A stretch of 39,837 nt of DNA from positions 1 to 39,837 of the forward strand of contig JAUHVL010000031.1 in the NCBI GenBank assembly GCA_030425045.1, given 5' to 3'. Under the pieces are notes generated by a model that ran no database searches, was not told the DNA's origin, and saw only the letters and a list, made by a program, of their open reading frames with translations. Each line of letters starts with the position of its first letter. The stretch's first letter is position 1. Positions 20,764-29,576 of the stretch are shown one piece after another. This stretch comes from a bacterium (GTDB lineage: Bacteria > Bdellovibrionota > Bacteriovoracia > Bacteriovoracales > Bacteriovoracaceae). The position numbers and the translations under genes are program-made.

Positions 20764-23700
20764 ATGAATAAAATAATTTACTTTTCTGTTTATCATCGAG
20801 GAACTGTGTTGTTTGCAACAGCACTTCTAGCAGCATTTGGATGGTTTAGCTTTACAAATCTCCCTATTGACGCTGTACCAGACATCACTAATACGCAGGT
20901 GCAAGTTTTTGCACAAGCTGGAGGCCTTTCAGCTGAGGAAGCTGAACGTTCTATAACTTTTCCGATTGAAAAATCTATGGGAGGTATTTCTGGAGTCAGA
21001 CAAGTGAGATCAATTAGCCGCTTTGGTCTTTCTGTTGTCACTGTGGTTTTTAAAGATGGCTACGATATCTATCGAGCGAGACAGCTTGTGTCTGAGCGCC
21101 TACAAAGTATTTCATCTGAGTTACCTCAGGGAACTGAACCAAACTTAGGACCGATTTCAACAGGCCTTGGAGAGATATTTTTCTATGCGCTCAGGTATAA
21201 AGAAAGCGGTGCTGAGGATATATCAGATTTTGAGAAGCTAATGAAGCTTCGTTCTGTTCAAGAATGGGATGTTAAACCGAGATTGCTTACAGTTCCGGGG
21301 ATTGCTGAGGTAAACACAATTGGTGGATATGAGAAGCAGTTTCATGTTATTCCTGATCCTAAAAAATTAACACAGTATGGAATAAGTTTTTCCAGTATCG
21401 TAGATGCATTGGAAAGCACTAATCATAATGTTGGTGGAGGATATGTACAGCAATCTGGAGAACAATTTGTCGTAAAAGGACAAGGCCTACTTTCAGACCT
21501 TGAAGATATTAAAAATACACCTCTAAAACCGCTTAATTCCATAACTGTTGTGTTGATTAAAGATGTAGCTGACGTCAAACTTTCATCTGAACTTAGAACA
21601 GGGGCTTCTTTAGTTAATGGCAAAGAGGCAGTCATTGGCACTGCAATGATGCTCCTTGGAGAAAATAGTAGAGATGTAAGTCAGAGAGTCGCTGAGAGAG
21701 TTGAAGAAATTAAAAAAAACCTGCCTAAAAATGTTAAATTAGAGGTTTTATATGATCGCTCCGAACTCGTTAATAAAACTCTTGGGACAATCGAACATAA
21801 TTTACTTACGGGGGCAGCACTTGTAATTTTAATTTTATTGTTTTTACTTGGTAATGTTCGTGCAGCGATTATTACTGCTATGGTTATTCCTCTTTCGTTA
21901 TTGTTAACTTTCATTTTTATGAGGAAGTTTAATATCTCTGGAAACCTTTTAAGTCTTGGAGCACTAGATTTTGGTATAATTGTAGACGGTGCGGTTATAG
22001 TACTTGACCACTGTGTAAGAAAACTTCATGACGTTGGAAAAGAACTTGGAAGACGGTTAACGAGAGAAGAGGTTCAGCGAGTTATTTACAAGGCAACAGT
22101 TGAGATTAGAACAGCAGCCGGCTTTGGAGAACTTATTGTTGTTGTGGTTTTTCTTCCGGTTTTAGCTCTGACAGGTATTGAGGGAAAAATGTTTCAACCA
22201 ATGGCCGCTACCTTTGCTCTTGCTGTCTTTTGTGCGCTAGTACTCTCTTTTTCAACTGTCCCTGCTTTAGCTAGCATTTTCATGAGTGGAAAAGTCGTAG
22301 AAAAAGACCCTTGGTTAATGAGAATTGCCGAAAAGGTATATAAACCAACACTTGCATTAGCGACAAAATTCAGGGCGATTACAATTACTATTGGTTTACT
22401 TTCTATCGTTGCAGGAGGTATTTTGTTTAGTCGTCTCGGAGGTGAATTTCTCCCACAAATGGATGAAGCCTCTAGAACTTTGCAATTTGTAAGACCTGTA
22501 AACATATCTCTAGATCAAGCTATAAGGTTACAGGGAAAGTCTGAGACAATAATTAAGACATTTCCACAGGTCAAAACCGTTTTTAGCCGAATTGGTACTG
22601 CTGAAGTTGCGACTGATCCTATGGGTGTAAATCTTGCTGATACCTTCATAACTTTTAAAAATCGGGATGACTGGCCTAAAGATACTGACTCGCCTAAGAC
22701 GTGGGCCGGTGTTACTAGCGAAATAGTCGAACAATTGGAGGAGGAAATACCGGGCCAACGTGTTTTGGTTAGCCAGCCAATTCAAATGCGCTTTAATGAA
22801 CTCCTTGAAGGAACAAGGGCAGACGTTTCTGTAAAAATATTTGGGGATGATTTTGAATCTTTGGTTGAAGTTTCTGAAAAGGTTGCAGAAGTTGTACGAA
22901 CAGTTCCCGGTGCTGGCGATGCAGAAACTGAACTTCAAGGAGCTTCCCCAATTCTTACTGTAACTCCAAAACAAGAAGTTCTAGCCCCTCTAGGAGTTCC
23001 TAGTGGAGAGATTTTAGAAGCTGTAAAAATTGCTATGGGCGGTGAAGAAGTTGGCTTTATCTATGAAGGTGTTCGCAAATTTCCTGTAATAGTTAGGCTT
23101 AGTGAAGAGCTTCGTTCCGATTTAGGTGCGATAAGATCACTACCTGTTGAACTTGGTGAACGATATATAGTTCCTATAAGCCATGCTGCCACTGTAGAAT
23201 TTGATGAAGGTTATGGAGTGATTAATCGTGAGCAAACAAAACGTAGAGTAGCAGTTCTTATAAATCCAAGAGGAGTCGATACAGAAACTTTTGTCCGTAC
23301 AGCACAAGAAAAAGTGGAGAAGGAAGTTAAGCTTCCCCCTGGTAGTTATTTAGAATGGGGCGGAAACTTTAAAAACCTGATTCAGGCAAGAAATCGTCTT
23401 GCTGTTTTTGCACCTGTAGCACTACTTTTAGTTCTGGCCATGGTTTATATAGCCTTCGGAAGTGTTGCTCAAACGATTCTAGTATTTATGGGTGTTCCAT
23501 TTGCACTAGTCGGAGGGGTTATCGGTCTTATGCTCAATGGACTCCCCTTTAGTATTTCTGCCGGAGTTGGATTTATAGCATTATCTGGGATTTCCGTGTT
23601 GAATGGTGTTGTCTTGATCAATTGTTTTAATGACTTGAGAGCTGCTGGTTTAAGAGGTTTAGAGTTAGTAAAAAAAGGTACAGTATTAAGGATACGTCCG

Positions 23701-23949
23701 GTGTTGATGACAGCTCTCGTTGCAATGTTTGGCTTTGTTCCAATGATGCTGTCTACAGGTGTTGGAGCAGAGGTCCAGAGACCACTCGCTTCAGTCGTTA
23801 TTGGAGGTTTATTTTCTTCAACTATTTTAACTTTGGTCGTTCTTCCTATTCTTTATTTAGTATTCGAACGATTTATGGAACTTCCTGTCAAGAAAGATAA
23901 ACAGCACAATTTGGCAGCAAAAGAAGTTGAGGCTTTAGGAAGCCACTAA
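20764..23949 (+). CDS. czcA: Heavy-metal RND efflux permease (CzcA/CusA family)
   Basis: The 1061-residue protein is full length for HME-RND pumps. It begins with the usual first TM helix (VLFATALLAAFGWF) and the FTNLPIDAVPDITNTQVQV motif. The proton relay segment is LGALDFGIIVDGAVIVLDH and the last half ends in several TM helices. It exports metal ions across the envelope using protons, with the duct encoded upstream. The operon order channel, mini-adaptor, pump follows CzcCBA. The remnant at 11260-11517 is related to its central part. Confidence 0.95.
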   Translation: MNKIIYFSVYHRGTVLFATALLAAFGWFSFTNLPIDAVPDITNTQVQVFAQAGGLSAEEAERSITFPIEKSMGGISGVRQVRSISRFGLSVVTVVFKDGYDIYRARQLVSERLQSISSELPQGTEPNLGPISTGLGEIFFYALRYKESGAEDISDFEKLMKLRSVQEWDVKPRLLTVPGIAEVNTIGGYEKQFHVIPDPKKLTQYGISFSSIVDALESTNHNVGGGYVQQSGEQFVVKGQGLLSDLEDIKNTPLKPLNSITVVLIKDVADVKLSSELRTGASLVNGKEAVIGTAMMLLGENSRDVSQRVAERVEEIKKNLPKNVKLEVLYDRSELVNKTLGTIEHNLLTGAALVILILLFLLGNVRAAIITAMVIPLSLLLTFIFMRKFNISGNLLSLGALDFGIIVDGAVIVLDHCVRKLHDVGKELGRRLTREEVQRVIYKATVEIRTAAGFGELIVVVVFLPVLALTGIEGKMFQPMAATFALAVFCALVLSFSTVPALASIFMSGKVVEKDPWLMRIAEKVYKPTLALATKFRAITITIGLLSIVAGGILFSRLGGEFLPQMDEASRTLQFVRPVNISLDQAIRLQGKSETIIKTFPQVKTVFSRIGTAEVATDPMGVNLADTFITFKNRDDWPKDTDSPKTWAGVTSEIVEQLEEEIPGQRVLVSQPIQMRFNELLEGTRADVSVKIFGDDFESLVEVSEKVAEVVRTVPGAGDAETELQGASPILTVTPKQEVLAPLGVPSGEILEAVKIAMGGEEVGFIYEGVRKFPVIVRLSEELRSDLGAIRSLPVELGERYIVPISHAATVEFDEGYGVINREQTKRRVAVLINPRGVDTETFVRTAQEKVEKEVKLPPGSYLEWGGNFKNLIQARNRLAVFAPVALLLVLAMVYIAFGSVAQTILVFMGVPFALVGGVIGLMLNGLPFSISAGVGFIALSGISVLNGVVLINCFNDLRAAGLRGLELVKKGTVLRIRPVLMTALVAMFGFVPMMLSTGVGAEVQRPLASVVIGGLFSSTILTLVVLPILYLVFERFMELPVKKDKQHNLAAKEVEALGSH

Positions 23950-23952
23950 CTT

Positions 23953-23969
23953 AGTAGAAATTTTCTACT
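23953..23969. repeat. Inverted repeat after czcA
   Basis: AGTAGAAA, one base, TTTCTACT forms an 8-bp dyad, and TTTCTACTT recurs directly downstream (23973-23981). No T-run follows. It could be an operator for the methyltransferase gene or an mRNA end structure. Confidence 0.45.
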
Positions 23970-23999
23970 TAAGTTTCTACTTGTTGAAAAGAAAAATTA

Positions 24000-24629
24000 A
24001 TGAGCCAAAAAGAGCATTGGAATGATATTTACGATAGGAAAGAATACTCTGAAGTTACTTGGTTTCAGCCTGAGCCAAAACAAAGTTTAAGCTTGATAAG
24101 AGGTCTTCAGCTTGAAAAAACATCAAAAATATTAGATGTAGGAGCAGGATCTTCTACACTTGTTGATTTTCTTCTTAAAGATGGTTTTCAATTTATCTAT
24201 CTTCTCGATATTTCTCAAAATGCTTTTAGCCAATCGAAGAAAAGATTAGGAGAAATGAGCAAGAAGGTAAATTGGTTAGAAGGAGATGTGCGAAATTTTC
24301 AGCATAGCCAAAAATTTGATCTTTGGCACGATAGGGCCGTCTTCCATTTCTTAACAAACACTGAGGATCAAAATAAGTATTTAAAACGCCTAAATGACTC
24401 TCTAGAGATTGGAGCTTTTTTCATTATTTCGACATTTGCGGAAGACGGTCCATTAAAATGTAGTGGTCTTGAAATTGTCCGATATGCAAAAGATGAACTC
24501 ATTCACAACATGGGAGTGAACTTTGAATTGATGGATTTCAAAAAAGAAACTCACACTTCTCCAGGAAGAATGAAGCAAAAATTTAATTACTGGGTCTTTA
24601 AAAAACTAAAACAAGCAAATAAATTATAA
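24000..24629 (+). CDS. Class I SAM-dependent methyltransferase
   Basis: The 209-residue protein starts HWNDIYDRKEYSEVTWFQPEP, typical of a TehB/UbiE-like methyltransferase group. The SAM-binding motif I is KILDVGAGSS, followed by LDISQNAF (motif II) and LEGDVRNF. The HDRAVFHFL segment is motif IV. It is cytoplasmic. Relatives in metal clusters are often linked to tellurite or thiol-metal detoxification, so it may methylate a metalloid or thiol; the substrate is not readable from sequence. It lies 50 bases after czcA. Confidence 0.85.
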   Translation: MSQKEHWNDIYDRKEYSEVTWFQPEPKQSLSLIRGLQLEKTSKILDVGAGSSTLVDFLLKDGFQFIYLLDISQNAFSQSKKRLGEMSKKVNWLEGDVRNFQHSQKFDLWHDRAVFHFLTNTEDQNKYLKRLNDSLEIGAFFIISTFAEDGPLKCSGLEIVRYAKDELIHNMGVNFELMDFKKETHTSPGRMKQKFNYWVFKKLKQANKL

Positions 24630-24631
24630 AA

Positions 24632-25330
24632 CTAGGCGATCCACATTAAATACACGCCAACACTGATTAACAATAATCCTGAAATATTATCTGCCCAACG
24701 TCGATATTTTTCTGAAGATAATCGTGAAATTACTGAGGCAAATGTAGTTCCAACAAGAATAATAGGAATCCCTATTCCGATTCCATAAATAAAAAGCAGT
24801 AACCCTCCCCAAGTTGGATCACCTGTAGTTGCCACATAAGACAAAAGACCTGCTAAAATGGGAGTCGCACAAGGTGTAATGACTATTCCTAAGATTCCTC
24901 CCATCAAAAAAGCCCCAAATGCTCCATTTACTTTTACATTTACTCCAGAAAATGTTGGAAGTTGAAACTTTAAAACCCTAAGTAGGTACAGGCCAAAGAC
25001 TATCGGAACTATTGCAATAACATAGAAGGGCCAAGTACCAATTTGGCCAAAAACCTTTCCTGCAAGCCCAGAAATAATTCCAAGAATTGTGGTAACAACA
25101 CTTCCACCTAAAATAAAAAGCGTTGCAATTCCTAAATTTCCACGAATAGTTTCTTTTTTTAGAGCTGCACAACAACCGGCTGCTGCTGGATAAATTGGAA
25201 GACAGCAGGGATTGAGGCCAGCAATAATCCCACCAATAAAAGCAAGAGGAAGTGCTATAGATTTGCTGTATTGAAATTCACCAGAAGTGATAATGTTAAG
25301 CGATGAAATTAAAGAGTCAAAGAGTTCCAT
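24632..25330 (-). CDS. CcdA/DsbD-like membrane thiol-disulfide transporter
   Basis: The 232-residue protein has six or so TM helices with the CcdA signature NPCCLPIYPAAAGCC in TM1 and ITPCATPILAGLL in TM4, the Cys pair that shuttles electrons across the inner membrane. It is the last gene of the ArsR/MtrA-like/thioredoxin-like operon and should supply reducing power to the exported thioredoxin-like protein encoded next to it. GAGGT precedes the ATG. The link to metal or metalloid detoxification comes from the neighbouring regulator. Confidence 0.88.
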   Translation of the reverse strand: MELFDSLISSLNIITSGEFQYSKSIALPLAFIGGIIAGLNPCCLPIYPAAAGCCAALKKETIRGNLGIATLFILGGSVVTTILGIISGLAGKVFGQIGTWPFYVIAIVPIVFGLYLLRVLKFQLPTFSGVNVKVNGAFGAFLMGGILGIVITPCATPILAGLLSYVATTGDPTWGGLLLFIYGIGIGIPIILVGTTFASVISRLSSEKYRRWADNISGLLLISVGVYLMWIA

Positions 25331-25348
25331 TAATAATACCTCAAAGAT

Positions 25349-25714
25349 TTATTTTTTTACGATCTGCTTTATCGCATGCCTTAATTTTTTTATGACCCTT
25401 GATCCTTCTCCTTGGAAACGATTAATTACACTATCATTCTGTCCAAGAAAAATTACTGTTGGTGAAACCATAATCTTATATTTTTTATACTTATCTGAGA
25501 TTTTTCTAATATCAACTTCTTCAAACGCTACATTTTCCCCATTTTTAGATTCTCTTGCTAAACGTATTATTTCTGCGCACCCACAGCTCGTCTCTGCTTC
25601 TCTTGGATCAGCAAACAGCATCACTTTGGTTACTTTTTCATTTGCGTAAACAAGGCTTGAAGTTCCCATAAAAGTTGTCAAAATTAACAATAGTGCAATC
25701 CATACTTTTTTCAT
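25349..25714 (-). CDS. Exported thioredoxin-like protein
   Basis: The 121-residue protein has a signal peptide (about 1-24, ending in VYA) and a thioredoxin-like fold with a CGC pair in ETSCGCAEIIRLA and the cis-Pro motif MVSPTVIFLG. The active-site spacing is CxC rather than CxxC, so it may bind a metal or act as a special reductase. AAGGAG lies 5 bases before the ATG. Its likely electron donor is the CcdA-like protein downstream. Confidence 0.78.
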   Translation of the reverse strand: MKKVWIALLLILTTFMGTSSLVYANEKVTKVMLFADPREAETSCGCAEIIRLARESKNGENVAFEEVDIRKISDKYKKYKIMVSPTVIFLGQNDSVINRFQGEGSRVIKKLRHAIKQIVKK

Positions 25715-25723
25715 AATATCTCC

Positions 25724-26902
25724 TTAACAACACTTTTTAGATTTACAGTTACTGGTCATATCTTCTGTAGGTGTTTGAATAACCTCTGGGTCTTGCGCCT
25801 TATCTTGTATAAATGGTGTCCCAATTCTTAAAAATTCATCTGCTTTTGCTAATTCTTTTCCCAAATAGCTAGCATGATCTAACTTACTTATGAGGTTGTT
25901 TTCTATAATGGTTGAATAAATAGAGCCGATGTCTCGTCCCTCTACAATTTTATTTAAGACTCCATTGTTAGTGTAATGCTCGACAGTAATCAAATTCTTG
26001 TCTTTATCAGGATAAATTACAAAATATCCACTTGGATCAAGCTTTAATGGCGGTGGACAATTGGCCTGAATTTTCTCTATCCCTACAGACATATTAAAAG
26101 CTCCTTCAAACACTGGTATATTTTGACTTGCACATTCATTAATCGTTTCTTCAATTTTATTTAAATCTGAACAACCAACTAAATTTATAAGCTTAACTTG
26201 TTCCTTTATTTGATTAATACTAGAAATATCTACATTTTTTAACAGAGGACGTTTTCCTTTCGCTCCAATTATCCGCATCTTTTCTGGATTTACACCATTT
26301 TCAAATAAACTTACTAATGATTGCCCTGGCAAATGCCCAATTTTTTGTTCCGAATCATCACCGCATAAAATGAGGAAACGAACATTTGGATTCGTTGATA
26401 AGTTTTTTACAACTCTCTCAATTCCAAGATTTTCAGTATTCATAGTACCAACAATACTCACCCTAGAATGTCCAATATCAACAATCTTATCCATTAGGTC
26501 TTTTGAGTTTAGTGTGCATATTGCAACGGGAGCTTCAAAACGAAGGATCTCATAACTGCCGGGAAGAGGTGGCCACCCTGATCTCTCTTCTACAAAAATA
26601 TCATCTGTTGCACAACCGTCAGGCTCAAGCTCAACATCAGGATATGCTTCTGATAAAAAATTAGTTACTTCTGATGGGTAGCATATTTTGCATCCCAAAC
26701 AATCGTATTGGACGGTTTCAAAAGTTTTTTTAGACTCTTCAAGAAGAGGAGAAATTAACTCTTTATCAGAAGAATCAATTTCTTCCATCTTGCCTTCAAG
26801 GGCATTTACAGTTCCTTGCTGGCAACCGCACTTCCAGCATTTTTTATACTTAATCCCATTTTTAAGGTGGGTAATGATTTCATCAATTGGTTTTGTCGCC
26901 AT
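25724..26902 (-). CDS. MtrA-like (methyl-H4MPT S-methyltransferase subunit A-like) protein with Cys-rich ends
   Basis: The 392-residue protein has an N-terminal Cys-rich part (KKCWKCGCQQ and CLGCKICYP). A central domain follows, with RFEAPVAICTLNSKDL, then IVGTMNTENLGIERVV, then FLILCGDDSEQKIGHLPGQS and GAKGKRPLLKN. This resembles archaeal MtrA, the corrinoid-binding subunit of methyltetrahydromethanopterin:coenzyme M methyltransferase, and related bacterial domains. The C-terminus is CKSKKCC. It is cytoplasmic with no TM helix. Beside an ArsR regulator and redox proteins it may handle a methylated or thiol-bound metal(loid). The function is unproven; a metal sponge role is the simple alternative. 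Confidence 0.72.
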   Translation of the reverse strand: MATKPIDEIITHLKNGIKYKKCWKCGCQQGTVNALEGKMEEIDSSDKELISPLLEESKKTFETVQYDCLGCKICYPSEVTNFLSEAYPDVELEPDGCATDDIFVEERSGWPPLPGSYEILRFEAPVAICTLNSKDLMDKIVDIGHSRVSIVGTMNTENLGIERVVKNLSTNPNVRFLILCGDDSEQKIGHLPGQSLVSLFENGVNPEKMRIIGAKGKRPLLKNVDISSINQIKEQVKLINLVGCSDLNKIEETINECASQNIPVFEGAFNMSVGIEKIQANCPPPLKLDPSGYFVIYPDKDKNLITVEHYTNNGVLNKIVEGRDIGSIYSTIIENNLISKLDHASYLGKELAKADEFLRIGTPFIQDKAQDPEVIQTPTEDMTSNCKSKKCC

Positions 26903-26920
26903 CTTAAGTATCTCGCTTCT

Positions 26921-27310
26921 TTAAGTAGCCATGATCTTGGAGACTTCAAATTTCTCCATCCGTGGTCGCTTTTTCTTGGATTCTTCAAGCAAGCAAAGTC
27001 CAAGCTCAAGTAGGTTAATTACACAAGGGTCATTGATTTTGTAATAGATTTGGTTTCCCTCTCTTCGAGAGGCTACAATATCTTTATCCACTAGGCGTTG
27101 AAGCTGATTGGAGACTGCCTGAGGCTTCATTTCGACAATATTTGATAAATCGCTTACACATAGTTCTTCTTTTAAGATTAGGGCATGAATTAATCGTAAA
27201 CGAGTTTCGCTAGTTAAAACCTTAAAGAGATTCATTAGTTCGCCTGCCGTATCAGGTGATATAAATTTTTGATCCTTTATAGAGTTTGAGCTTGTCCTGC
27301 ACCTTTTCAT
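26921..27310 (-). CDS. ArsR/CmtR-type metal-sensing repressor
   Basis: From ATG 27310 (GGAG 5 bases upstream) the protein has 129 residues, starting MKRCRTSSNS. The winged helix has ELCVSDLSNIVEMKPQAVSN, and the C-terminal helix has DPCVINLLELGLCLLEE. Cys in the N-terminus, in helix 3 and in the last helix resemble the sites of CadC and CmtR, which sense Cd and Pb. It is the first gene of the operon running to 24632, and an operator dyad lies at 27338-27357. Confidence 0.87.
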   Translation of the reverse strand: MKRCRTSSNSIKDQKFISPDTAGELMNLFKVLTSETRLRLIHALILKEELCVSDLSNIVEMKPQAVSNQLQRLVDKDIVASRREGNQIYYKINDPCVINLLELGLCLLEESKKKRPRMEKFEVSKIMAT

Positions 27311-27337
27311 AATTTCTCCGCTATAGTAAGATTGACT

Positions 27338-27357
27338 ATTACACGATATCATGTAAT
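27338..27357. promoter_or_regulatory. ArsR/CmtR-type operator
   Basis: The dyad ATTACA-C-GATATC-A-TGTAAT is palindromic except at two positions. It lies 28 bases upstream of the repressor start at 27310 and 32 bases before the SMR gene at 27389, so it could control both directions. Confidence 0.68.
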
Positions 27358-27388
27358 GGTATAAAACTCAATGCATATTAATTCTAAA

Positions 27389-27788
27389 ATGAGAAAGAAT
27401 GAGGTAAGGCATCGAAAATCAACAAAGTTGTACAAAAAAAAATGAGACACCAAACTCCGCTTGGCTCCAGCTTTCGATAGCCGTAACTTTTGAAATAGTA
27501 GGTGCCATTAGCCTGCGTCTAAGCAAAGGCTTCACTTTGATTTTTCCAACACTAATAGCTTTGGCATCGTTTGGAGTAGCCCTTTATTTAGTTAGTCGAG
27601 TAATGAAAAGCTTGCCTGTCAGTATCGCTTATCCAATTTGGGCAGGTGGCGGAACAGTCGGGGTTGCATTATTGGGGGTATTAGTATTTGAAGAAGGTAT
27701 TAGTATTCTAAAAATATTTGGAGTAGCTTTAGTTACTTTAGGTGTCGTTATAATTAATAGAGTAACTGATAAGAAATCGGGATGCTAG
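27389..27788 (+). CDS. SMR-family multidrug exporter, frame broken at an A9 tract
   Basis: The frame ending at 27788 extends upstream past the TTG at 27537 through a typical first SMR helix (WLQLSIAVTFEIVGAISLRL), including the essential membrane Glu, but has no start codon before a TAA. An ATG at 27389 reads into a tract of nine A (27434-27442) and then stops. With one A fewer the two join into a protein of about 132 residues with a 23-residue N-terminal extension. The conserved AYPIWAGGG turn is present. SMR proteins export cationic drugs with protons, often as pairs. The frame break may be an error, phase variation or slippage. Confidence 0.72.
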
Positions 27789-27803
27789 TATAGGGGTAAA
27801 AAT

Positions 27804-28124
27804 ATGTCATACGAATGGATGTTTGTCGGACTTGCAATTTTTGCGGAGATAACAGCAGCCTTAGCCTTGCGTTTTAGCGATGGGTTCAAAAAACCCTTTC
27901 CCACAGTATTAGCTCTTTGTGCATTTGCCTCAGCTTTCTATGCAGTTAGTTTGGCTCTTGTTTCTTTGCCTGTAAGTACAGTATATCCAATTTGGGCCGG
28001 TGGAGGAACTGCGGGAGTTGCTTTACTAGGAATACTTGCATTAAAAGAGAAAGCCAATTTTTGGAAAGGTATCGGCATCACCTTGGTTGTTGCAGGAATT
28101 GTGGTTTTGAATGTAGGTGGATAA
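27804..28124 (+). CDS. SMR-family multidrug exporter, second of pair
   Basis: The 106-residue protein has four TM helices, the essential Glu in IFAEITAALALRFS, and the conserved VYPIWAGGGTAGVA. It starts 15 bases after the preceding SMR gene. Two adjacent SMR genes usually form a heterodimer, as in EbrAB or YkkCD. It probably exports toxic cations or metal-organic compounds. Confidence 0.9.
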   Translation: MSYEWMFVGLAIFAEITAALALRFSDGFKKPFPTVLALCAFASAFYAVSLALVSLPVSTVYPIWAGGGTAGVALLGILALKEKANFWKGIGITLVVAGIVVLNVGG

Positions 28125-28136
28125 GATGTTATCTGG

Positions 28137-28152
28137 TCTATTTTAAAATAGA
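28137..28152. terminator. Palindrome between convergent genes
   Basis: The perfect 16-base palindrome TCTATTTTAAAATAGA lies between the SMR gene end (28124) and the convergent capP-like gene end (28164). A T-rich stretch follows on the plus strand (28156-28171). It may be a weak bidirectional terminator, though the stem is AT-only. Confidence 0.4.
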
Positions 28153-28163
28153 AATACTTTTCC

Positions 28164-29063
28164 TTATTTTTTCTTTCCAAGAGTTGGTGGTTCCCAAGGA
28201 AAGTTATCGACTCCATCGTAAGAATAGTTCTTCTCTTCTATATCATAAGGATTGTTACTTCCCAAATAGTCAGAATCGTCATCAATTAGAACGGTCTCAT
28301 CGTCCCATAAAAGGGTTAAAACTTGTCCAAACGAGTTTATAGGTAAACTCCACTCATATAGTTCTGAATCTTTAGTTACATTTCTTCCTGAAATCCAAAT
28401 ATCAGCAGGTACTATATTAAAATCTTGGGGAGTATCTAGTTTTTTTGCCGATTTGTATGCGAATGAATCACTAGATAAGATTCTCGAATCTTTCATTTGC
28501 AGACCGTAACGAAAATCTTTTGAAGGCCTATAAAATTGAATCATGTTGTCTTTTGAAACAATCAAACAGCAAGGTATTTTTGACAAACTCATATATTTAA
28601 AAGCCGATGACATTAAAGACACTTCAAAACTATTAGAAACTTCAATAATTGAATCCCAAGAGGGTTCTTCGTAATTATATAATGATTTTACAAGTGCCTT
28701 AGGAATTAGAAGTTCACTTGCAAATTGATCTGCCCTTAACTCAATGTTGTCATTCTTGTTGAAACCCTCAATCATTTTACTGCTACATTTAAAAGATTTC
28801 GGCTTACCATAATCAACATCAAGGTTAAAATGGCCTAGTTCATGAGATACAGAAAATTTCTTTCGTGGAAAATAACTTTGCTTAGAATTGAGGCCAATTG
28901 AAGCATTTTTTCCATCAAAAAGAAGAATACCATCCAGACCATCAAAGGAGTTTTCAAAAATAGGTATTTCAAGTGATTGGCAAATTTCAAATGGATCAAT
29001 TGGATAAGAATTGATTCCTAGCTCTTCTAAAAAGTTTGCTGCGCTTGCTTCTGCTTCAATCAT
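28164..29063 (-). CDS. capP: CapP-like ImmA/IrrE-family metallopeptidase
   Basis: The 299-residue protein has the DUF955 zinc motif HELGH at 74-78 (SVSHELGHFNL) with a following ELRADQFASELLIPK helix that supplies the third ligand. A longer C-terminal domain of about 170 residues follows. It overlaps the upstream HTH gene by 8 bases. ImmA-type peptidases cleave their HTH repressor after stress; CapP does this to CapH in CBASS loci in response to DNA damage (established for other systems). The adjacent divergent CBASS operon makes that role likely here. Confidence 0.85.
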   Translation of the reverse strand: MIEAEASAANFLEELGINSYPIDPFEICQSLEIPIFENSFDGLDGILLFDGKNASIGLNSKQSYFPRKKFSVSHELGHFNLDVDYGKPKSFKCSSKMIEGFNKNDNIELRADQFASELLIPKALVKSLYNYEEPSWDSIIEVSNSFEVSLMSSAFKYMSLSKIPCCLIVSKDNMIQFYRPSKDFRYGLQMKDSRILSSDSFAYKSAKKLDTPQDFNIVPADIWISGRNVTKDSELYEWSLPINSFGQVLTLLWDDETVLIDDDSDYLGSNNPYDIEEKNYSYDGVDNFPWEPPTLGKKK

Positions 29064-29400
29064 CTGATTTTGATCTTTCCTTTAAGATGTCCATTTGAGC
29101 TTTCAGGATTTCTCTATCTTTATCTGTTAGTTCACTAAAGCCTCTATAGAACTCTTGCCACTCGCCTTGAACTTTTACTTCGTTTTCCTCATTACTTTCA
29201 CCTACAAGGTAGTCTATTGAGACATCGAGAACCTTGGCCAGCTTACGAAGAATAGGCATGTTTGGCTTTCTACTACCTTTCTCAAACTGATTGACTGCCG
29301 CCGGGGTTATCTCAGCATTTCTGGCCAACTCAGCTTGTGACCAGCCTTTTTTATCCCGAGATTGCTTAATTCTTAGACTGAAAACGTCAGAATCACTCAC
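29056..29400 (-). CDS. capH: CapH-like XRE-family repressor
   Basis: The 114-residue protein has an N-terminal HTH (KGWSQAELARNAEITPAAVN then QFEKGSRKPNM) and a charged C-terminal part. It is divergent from the phospholipase gene and overlaps the metallopeptidase gene, the same order as CapH-CapP in CBASS loci and ImmR-ImmA in ICEs. It should repress the CBASS operon until cleaved by the CapP-like peptidase. Candidate operators are listed at 29423-29519. Confidence 0.85.
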   Translation of the reverse strand: MSDSDVFSLRIKQSRDKKGWSQAELARNAEITPAAVNQFEKGSRKPNMPILRKLAKVLDVSIDYLVGESNEENEVKVQGEWQEFYRGFSELTDKDREILKAQMDILKERSKSDD

Positions 29401-29422
29401 TTTTTCTCCTTTATTACAGACC

Positions 29423-29519
29423 TATTTTCAATAAGATAGACCTGAAAATACCATCTGGCTATAACAAAATGATAATTTTATCTTATCATAGGGTTGACTT
29501 TAGTTAAAGTGTTATCATA
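29423..29519. promoter_or_regulatory. Divergent CBASS control region
   Basis: TATTTTCA (29423-29430) and TGAAAATA (29443-29450) are perfect 8-bp inverted arms 12 bases apart, near the repressor start. TTATCATA occurs twice directly (29483-29490 and 29512-29519), and TGATAA lies inverted at 29470-29475. A -35 TTGACT (29494-29499) and a -10 CATATT (29516-29521, spacer 16) sit among these copies, so binding would block the rightward promoter. Confidence 0.6.
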
Positions 29520-29576
29520 TTGTTAATAAAGACAGTCCATTGTGTTAATTATGGAATTTGGGTTAAGGAGCAGAAG

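Noticed and set aside
22528-22974. 148-residue frame on the minus strand within czcA
   Set aside because: It is a shadow of the RND permease with no recognisable family; the permease frame is certain.
27992-28342. 116-residue frame overlapping the second SMR gene
   Set aside because: Out of frame with a clear SMR protein and crosses into the convergent capP-like gene.
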